Below the pieces are notes generated by a model, which saw only the letters and a list, made by a program, of their open reading frames with translations, had not been told where the DNA came from and made no database searches. Positions 59,632 to 64,000 of a stretch of 64,000 nt of DNA are shown here, piece after piece (positions within the stretch are counted from its first letter, which is position 1; every line of letters begins with the position of its first letter). The translations under genes were made by a program, and so were the position numbers. The stretch covers positions 1,737,001-1,801,000 of the forward strand of contig NZ_CP015637.1 in NCBI RefSeq assembly GCF_001708445.1, in the 5' to 3' direction. The DNA is from Pseudomonas fluorescens (GTDB lineage Bacteria; Pseudomonadota; Gammaproteobacteria; Pseudomonadales; Pseudomonadaceae).

Positions 59632-60855
59632 CTACAAGTGCAGCATGGCTATCCGCAACCGGGCGGCACTGGGCCGCTGGCAATTGAGCTGGAGGTGTTC
59701 CAGCCCCAGCCAGTCGGCCATTTGCCGCAGGTTCAGCGCCAACGCCTGCATCCCCTCATCATCCAGCCCCGGCTCTTCCTCGTGCACCGCGTGCACGGCC
59801 AGGCGCCCATTGGCGCGTTCGGCACGCAGGTCGACTCGCGCGGCAATACGCTCGTGGTGCAAGAACGGCAGCACGTAGTAGCCGTACACCCGCTTGTCCT
59901 GCGGGGTGTAGATCTCCAACCGATAACGGAAATCGAACAGCCGCTCGGTGCGACTACGCTCCCAGATCAGTGAATCGAACGGCGACAGCAATGCGCTGGC
60001 CGACACCTTGCGTGGCACCTTCGGCTCGGGCAGGCAATACGCCGGCTGCTTCCAACCTTGCACCTGACAGCTCAGTAATTGCCCGTCCTCCACCAGTTCA
60101 GCCAGGCGACTGCGACTGTCGGCAGGGTCCAGACGGAAGTAATCGCGCAGGTCTTTTTCAGTCCCGATGCCTAACGCGGTCGTGCTGTGCAATAACAAAC
60201 CACGCTGGGCGTCGGCTTCACTCACCGAGGCTTGAAGCACCTCATCCGGAATCACCCGCTCCGGTAAATCATAGAGCCGCTCAAACCCGCGCCGGCCGGC
60301 AACGGTGACCAGGCCTGCGGCAAACAGCCATTCGAGCGCGTGCTTTTCATCACTCCAATCCCACCAGGGGCCGGCACGCTCTTCGCGGGTCGACAGGCTG
60401 CCAGCACCCAGGGCGCCCTGTTGCTCGACAATCTTCAGAACGCGCTGGATCGTGGCCTGCTGCTCACGCCCGAACCGCGCCATCTGCTGATAGATCCCCC
60501 GCCCCTGCTGCGCCCGTTGCATGCGCCAGCGCATCAGCGGGTACAACGCCATCGGCAGCAACGAAGCTTCATGCCCCCAATACTCGAACAGCGAGCGCCG
60601 TCGCCCCTGGCTCCAGGCGGCCTGTTCAAGCAGCAAAGGGGAGTAAGTGCCCAAGCGGGAAAACAGCGGCAGGTAGTGGGAGCGCACCACGGCGTTCACC
60701 GAATCGATCTGCAACACACCGAGGCGCTCAATCACACGATTGAGGTGCGCGGCCCTGATCAGCGCAGGCGCCGGGCGCCCGGAAAATTTTTGGGCGGCCA
60801 GCGCCATGCGTCGAGCTTGCTTGAGGGAAAAGGACAGTTCAGCGGGCATGGACAT
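59632..60855 (-). CDS. ycaQ: YcaQ-family DNA glycosylase (HTH_42, winged helix)
   Basis: 407 residues (an internal ATG two codons in is equally possible). The catalytic QxD motif of the YcaQ/AlkZ family is present as LQIDSVN (Gln49, Asp51). Winged-helix repeats follow, and the C-terminal region has SPFDSLIWERSRTERLFDFRYRLEIY and VYGYYVLPFLHH, all typical. YcaQ unhooks interstrand cross-links and removes bulky alkylated purines. Monocistronic by position, followed by REP elements. Confidence 0.9.
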   Translation of the reverse strand: MSMPAELSFSLKQARRMALAAQKFSGRPAPALIRAAHLNRVIERLGVLQIDSVNAVVRSHYLPLFSRLGTYSPLLLEQAAWSQGRRRSLFEYWGHEASLLPMALYPLMRWRMQRAQQGRGIYQQMARFGREQQATIQRVLKIVEQQGALGAGSLSTREERAGPWWDWSDEKHALEWLFAAGLVTVAGRRGFERLYDLPERVIPDEVLQASVSEADAQRGLLLHSTTALGIGTEKDLRDYFRLDPADSRSRLAELVEDGQLLSCQVQGWKQPAYCLPEPKVPRKVSASALLSPFDSLIWERSRTERLFDFRYRLEIYTPQDKRVYGYYVLPFLHHERIAARVDLRAERANGRLAVHAVHEEEPGLDDEGMQALALNLRQMADWLGLEHLQLNCQRPSAARLRIAMLHL

Positions 60856-60894
60856 CTCCTTGGGTGCTCGCGACCTACCCTACTGCATCCCAGG

Positions 60895-61101
60895 TCATTT
60901 TCGCAGCGGGTCTTCCCAGAAATGCCAGTGGCTTTCCCTCACCACGTCGGCACGACTAAGCCCGATATCCTTGAGCGCCGCGTCGCTCAACGTCGCCAAC
61001 AACTGACGCTCATGACGCAGCGTCTGCCAACGCACGAGCGTCTGCAACAGCCCGAAGAGCGGCCGCTTCGCCAGCCACACAAAACCTCTTTGACCTTTCA
61101 T
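60895..61101 (-). CDS. DUF1127 family small protein
   Basis: 68 residues: an Arg/Trp-rich first half (VWLAKRPLFGLLQTLVRWQTL) and the DUF1127 core RHERQLLATLSDAALKDIGLSRADVVRE. In other bacteria such proteins take part in RNA or phosphate/carbon control, or are stress-induced; none is proven here. The start MKGQRGFVW was preferred to an upstream extension. Divergent from a LysR gene with a 61-base gap, a pairing often seen in Pseudomonas. Confidence 0.87.
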   Translation of the reverse strand: MKGQRGFVWLAKRPLFGLLQTLVRWQTLRHERQLLATLSDAALKDIGLSRADVVRESHWHFWEDPLRK

Positions 61102-61162
61102 CTTCTCGCCCTCCCGTGGGGATGACGCGAGTGTGTACCTGGCCTTATGATCAATCCAACGA

Positions 61163-62053
61163 ATGTTTCTTATGCAATACATCTCGGAGATTGATCAATT
61201 GTCCGGCTACCCCAGCATCGACACCGAAGTGCTACGCACCTTCGTCGCCATCGCCGACCTGGGCGGTTTTACCCGTGCGGGCGAACGAGTCAACCGCACC
61301 CAGTCGGCGGTGAGCATGCAGATGAAGCGCCTGGAAGAGGATGTGTTGCAGCGCAAGTTATTCGAGCGCGACGGTCGCCAGGTACGGCTGACGCCCGAAG
61401 GCCAGGTGCTGCTGGGGTATGCGCGGCGCATCCTGAAACTGCACAGCGAAGTGTTCAACACGTTGCGCGAGCCCCATATGGTCGGGCTGGTACGGATCGG
61501 CACACCAGATGACTACGTGATGCGTTTTCTACCTGGCATTCTCAAACAGTTTTCCAAGGCTTACCCACTGATCCAGATCGAGATGCACTGTGAGTCCTCA
61601 ACGGTGCTGATGCAGCGACAGGACTTGGCGTTGACGGTGATCAGTCGCGAACCGGGCAACGACCTCGGTGAGTTGTTGCGCACCGAGCGCATGGTGTGGG
61701 CGGCAGCGCCGTGCTTCTGCACGGACGAACACGACGCCTTGCCACTGGCCGTTTCTGGCGACGACTGCCTTTACACCCAGTGGGCCTGCGCAGCATTGGA
61801 GACGACCGGACGGGATTATCGCCTGGCCTATCACAGCTCCAACGGGGCGGCGATCCAGGCCGTGGTCAGCGCCGGCCTCGCGGCCATGGTCAGCATGGAA
61901 AGCCTGGTCACCGACGACCTGCGTGTGCTCGGCAGCGACGACGGCTTCCCCCCCTTGCCGTCGATGAACCTGCGCTTGTTGCGTAACCCGCTGATGGCCT
62001 CGCCCATCACCGATTGCCTGGCCGATTACATCGTCGAAGGTTTCAAACTTTAA
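61163..62053 (+). CDS. LysR family transcriptional regulator
   Basis: 296 residues. The N-terminal winged HTH is IDTEVLRTFVAIADLGGFTRAGERVNRTQSAVSMQMKRLEEDV; the effector domain begins GLVRIGTPDDYVMRFLPGIL. A second in-frame ATG lies at 61172. It is divergent from the DUF1127 gene, which it may regulate. ATGATCAATCC just upstream and GATTGATCAATTG just inside the gene repeat a TGATCAAT core and could be contact sites. It overlaps the convergent tauE-like 3' end by 11 bases. Confidence 0.9.
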   Translation: MFLMQYISEIDQLSGYPSIDTEVLRTFVAIADLGGFTRAGERVNRTQSAVSMQMKRLEEDVLQRKLFERDGRQVRLTPEGQVLLGYARRILKLHSEVFNTLREPHMVGLVRIGTPDDYVMRFLPGILKQFSKAYPLIQIEMHCESSTVLMQRQDLALTVISREPGNDLGELLRTERMVWAAAPCFCTDEHDALPLAVSGDDCLYTQWACAALETTGRDYRLAYHSSNGAAIQAVVSAGLAAMVSMESLVTDDLRVLGSDDGFPPLPSMNLRLLRNPLMASPITDCLADYIVEGFKL

Positions 62054-62825
62054 AGGTCAGCATCACCGCGCACACCACCAGGAAGCCGCAGAACAACCCG
62101 CGCAATAACCGCTCCGGCAGCGCATGGGCGACTTTCACGCCCAAACTGATGCTGAGCAGGCCACCGAGCGCCAGCGGGATGCCGATCATCCAGTCGACCT
62201 CATGGTGCCAGGCATAGGTGGCCAGGGTGACGCTCGTGCTCGGCAGCGCCAGGGCCAGGGACAACCCTTGGGCGACCACCTGAGTGGTGCCAAACACACT
62301 GGTCAGCACCGGCGTGGCAACCACTGCGCCGCCCACGCCAAACAAGCCTCCCATGGACCCGGAGACGGCACCCAACACCCCGAGCCATGGCCAGGAATAA
62401 CGCATCTGCGCAGTCGGCGGTGCATTACGCGTGAACATGCGCACCAGGTTGTAGGCCGACAATGCCACCAGAAAGACAATAAAACCGATACGCATCGCGC
62501 CGGCATCCAGGCCCACCGCCCAGATCGAGCCCAGCCAGGCAAAGCTGAAACCCATCACGCCCAGCGGCAATGCGTGGCGCAGCTCGATACGGTTACGCTG
62601 GTGATAGCGCCACAGGGCGAGCATCACGTTGGGCACCACCATCACCAAGGCAGTGCCTTGGGCAATCTGCTGATCCAGGCCGAACCATACGCCGAGCACC
62701 GGGATGGCAATCAGCCCGCCCCCGATGCCAAACAAACCGCCCATCGTGCCCAGGGCCGCGCCCAATACCAAGTACATCGCTAAATCCAACACCACTTGCC
62801 ACTCCACAAATCCCAGGCCTTGCAT
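62043..62825 (-). CDS. Sulfite exporter TauE/SafE family membrane protein
   Basis: 260 residues with about eight transmembrane helices and the two family repeats GTMGGLFGIGGGLIAIPVL and GSMGGLFGVGGAVVATPVL. Family members export sulfite, sulfoacetate or other organic anions; the substrate here is unknown. The frame stays open far upstream, but the extension is not protein-like; the ATG at 62825 (or 62777) is more credible. Divergent from the next LysR gene, which may control it; its 3' end overlaps the previous LysR gene. Confidence 0.88.
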   Translation of the reverse strand: MQGLGFVEWQVVLDLAMYLVLGAALGTMGGLFGIGGGLIAIPVLGVWFGLDQQIAQGTALVMVVPNVMLALWRYHQRNRIELRHALPLGVMGFSFAWLGSIWAVGLDAGAMRIGFIVFLVALSAYNLVRMFTRNAPPTAQMRYSWPWLGVLGAVSGSMGGLFGVGGAVVATPVLTSVFGTTQVVAQGLSLALALPSTSVTLATYAWHHEVDWMIGIPLALGGLLSISLGVKVAHALPERLLRGLFCGFLVVCAVMLTFKV

Positions 62826-62901
62826 GCTACGCAGTCGGCCCTGGCGCGGATACGCATAGCGACGCACAATGGCTGTGCCAATCTCGCACAAGCATTTGCC
62901 C

Positions 62902-63852
62902 ATGAACCCCAATACTCTCACCGACCAACTGAGCCTGTTCCTCGATGTATTGGAGTCGGGTAGCTTCTCCGCGGCCGCACGCCGCCATCCACTGACGCCC
63001 TCGGCGGTGGCCAGGCGCATCGACAGCCTGGAAAATTCGGTGGGCAGCCGCTTGTTCCAGCGCAGTACCCATGCGGTGGTGCCGACACCGGCCGGCCTGG
63101 CCTTTGCCGAGCGGGCGCGGCGGATTGTCAGCGAGTTGCAACTGGCGCGAGCCGAAGCCGTCTCCCTGAGCCACGCGCCGGAAGGATTGATTCGCGTGGA
63201 CGCCCCGGCGGCTTTCGGGCGACGGCATCTGGCACCGGTGATTGCAGACTTCCTGAATGTGTATCCGGGACTGGATGTGCACCTGCATTTGATCGACAGT
63301 TTTGTCGATATGCAGGGCGCGCATTTGGGCAAGGTCGACCTGATATTGCGCGCCGGGCATATCGTCGATACCCGGCTGATTGCCACGCCGCTCGCCAGTA
63401 TCGTGCGCATCGCCTGTGCCAGCCCGGCCTACCTGAAAAGCCGCGGCACGCCGACTCATCCGCGGGAACTGAGCGAACACGACGGCCTGGACTGGGATGG
63501 CCTGGCGCCGATGTTCGCCTGGCGCTTCGAACTGGACGGGCGCCGCGCCACCTATCGCCCGCAACGTATCCGCATGAGCGCCAACAACGCTGAAGCCCTG
63601 CTGTCAGGGGCCCTCGCCGGGTTGGGTATCGCCCACCTGCCGACCTGGCTGGCCAGTGAATACCTGGTGCGTGGCGAATTGTTGCCACTGTTTTGTGAAG
63701 ACGGACTGCCCAGCCCGGAAACCACCGGGATCTATGCGCTGCGCCTGGAGCAACAGCCGAATGCACGCAGCCGGTTGTTGCTGGAATACCTGAAGTCCCG
63801 TTTCAGCCCCGTGCCGCCCTGGGATCTGGCATTGCAAAGCGGACTGGCCTGA
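62902..63852 (+). CDS. LysR family transcriptional regulator
   Basis: 316 residues. HTH: LSLFLDVLESGSFSAAARRHPLTPSAVARRIDSLENSVGSRLF; the effector domain has LIRVDAPAAFGRRHLAPVIADFLNVYPGLDVHLHLIDSF, of the DsdC/CrgA-like type that often controls divergent genes. The start MNPNTLTDQLSLF was taken over an upstream in-frame extension. It lies 76 bases from the divergent TauE/SafE gene, so a regulator-exporter pair is likely. Confidence 0.9.
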   Translation: MNPNTLTDQLSLFLDVLESGSFSAAARRHPLTPSAVARRIDSLENSVGSRLFQRSTHAVVPTPAGLAFAERARRIVSELQLARAEAVSLSHAPEGLIRVDAPAAFGRRHLAPVIADFLNVYPGLDVHLHLIDSFVDMQGAHLGKVDLILRAGHIVDTRLIATPLASIVRIACASPAYLKSRGTPTHPRELSEHDGLDWDGLAPMFAWRFELDGRRATYRPQRIRMSANNAEALLSGALAGLGIAHLPTWLASEYLVRGELLPLFCEDGLPSPETTGIYALRLEQQPNARSRLLLEYLKSRFSPVPPWDLALQSGLA

Positions 63853-63932
63853 CCGCTCGGCCAGAATTATCTGGCGCATTAAAGATTTGCCCGCTAGATT
63901 CCAGGCCATTGACGCTTTTTCGAGGCCCCGCC

Positions 63933-64000
63933 ATGAGCAAAAATCCCGCCCCTTGCGAATCCCTGCTGCTGGACAACCAGCTGTGTTTCGCCCTGCACTC
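63933..64000 (+). CDS. ohrR: OhrR-like MarR family regulator (partial, 3' end outside window)
   Basis: Only the first 22 or so codons are visible: MSKNPAPCESLLLDNQLCFAL. The LLLDNQLCFAL stretch with its single cysteine is the typical N-terminus of OhrR, the MarR-family repressor that senses organic hydroperoxides through that reactive Cys. GAGG lies about nine bases before the ATG. The rest of the gene, and any ohr partner, are beyond the window edge. Confidence 0.65.
   Translation, partial: MSKNPAPCESLLLDNQLCFALH

Noticed and set aside
62826..63410. N-terminal extension of the TauE/SafE frame
   Set aside because: It lies antisense to the LysR HTH region and is Arg/Ser-rich; the first hydrophobic helix begins after the ATG at 62825.

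Overview
The window is chromosomal DNA from a Pseudomonas of the fluorescens type. The basis is the gene order (yciK-mupP-ubiG-mtaD / mtnA-gyrA-serC-pheA-hisC-tyrA::aroA-cmk-rpsA-ihfB-lapA, then an O-antigen locus closed by wbpV-wbpL-wbpM-comEA), the GC-rich codon use, and the dispersed REP/REPIN repeats typical of this group. No rRNA, tRNA, CRISPR array, integrase or intact insertion sequence was seen.

Layout. 1-4.7 kb: a five-gene peptide-type ABC importer whose first permease is cut by the window edge. 4.8-8.4 kb, minus strand: a short-chain dehydrogenase, the MurNAc-6-P phosphatase MupP, UbiG (ubiquinone) and an MTA/SAH deaminase. 8.5-21 kb, plus strand: MtnA (methionine salvage), gyrA, and the tightly overlapping serine/aromatic run serC-pheA-hisC-tyrA::aroA-cmk, then rpsA. 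21-22 kb: a small lipoprotein, ihfB and lapA. 22.2-34.3 kb, minus strand: an O-antigen operon whose genes mostly abut or overlap. It makes GDP-mannose and derivatives (ManC, Gmd, a second Gmd-like protein, Fcl), has five glycosyltransferases, an acetyltransferase and a Wzx flippase. 35.2-39.4 kb, plus strand: the epimerase/initiating transferase/dehydratase trio wbpV-wbpL-wbpM that starts the repeat unit.

39.5-43.7 kb holds comEA, a TetR and a GntR regulator, a DUF1989 protein, a small DUF2897 membrane protein and an ethanolamine-type permease. 44.1-52.1 kb is the high-affinity potassium system kdpFABC with its sensor-regulator pair kdpDE; direct repeats resembling KdpE sites precede kdpF. 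52.1-55.7 kb holds a patatin phospholipase, a small lipoprotein, a CHAD protein, a thioesterase and an Mpo1-like membrane protein.

55.8-59.4 kb is the least ordinary region: a decayed, partly AT-rich RHS polymorphic-toxin locus. The RHS core is truncated and frameshifted. Its toxin tip reads without a stop into an Imm50-like immunity protein across a run of seven A. A second Imm50-like paralog and a broken small gene lie downstream. 59.6-64 kb holds YcaQ, a DUF1127 protein, two LysR regulators, a TauE/SafE exporter and the first codons of an ohrR-like gene.

The points most worth checking are the fused toxin-immunity frame, an MtnA that lacks the family's catalytic cysteine (Gly166 in its place) together with other unusual substitutions, the putative KdpE and GntR operators, and an O-antigen locus with Wzx and two Gmd-type dehydratases but no recognisable Wzy polymerase.
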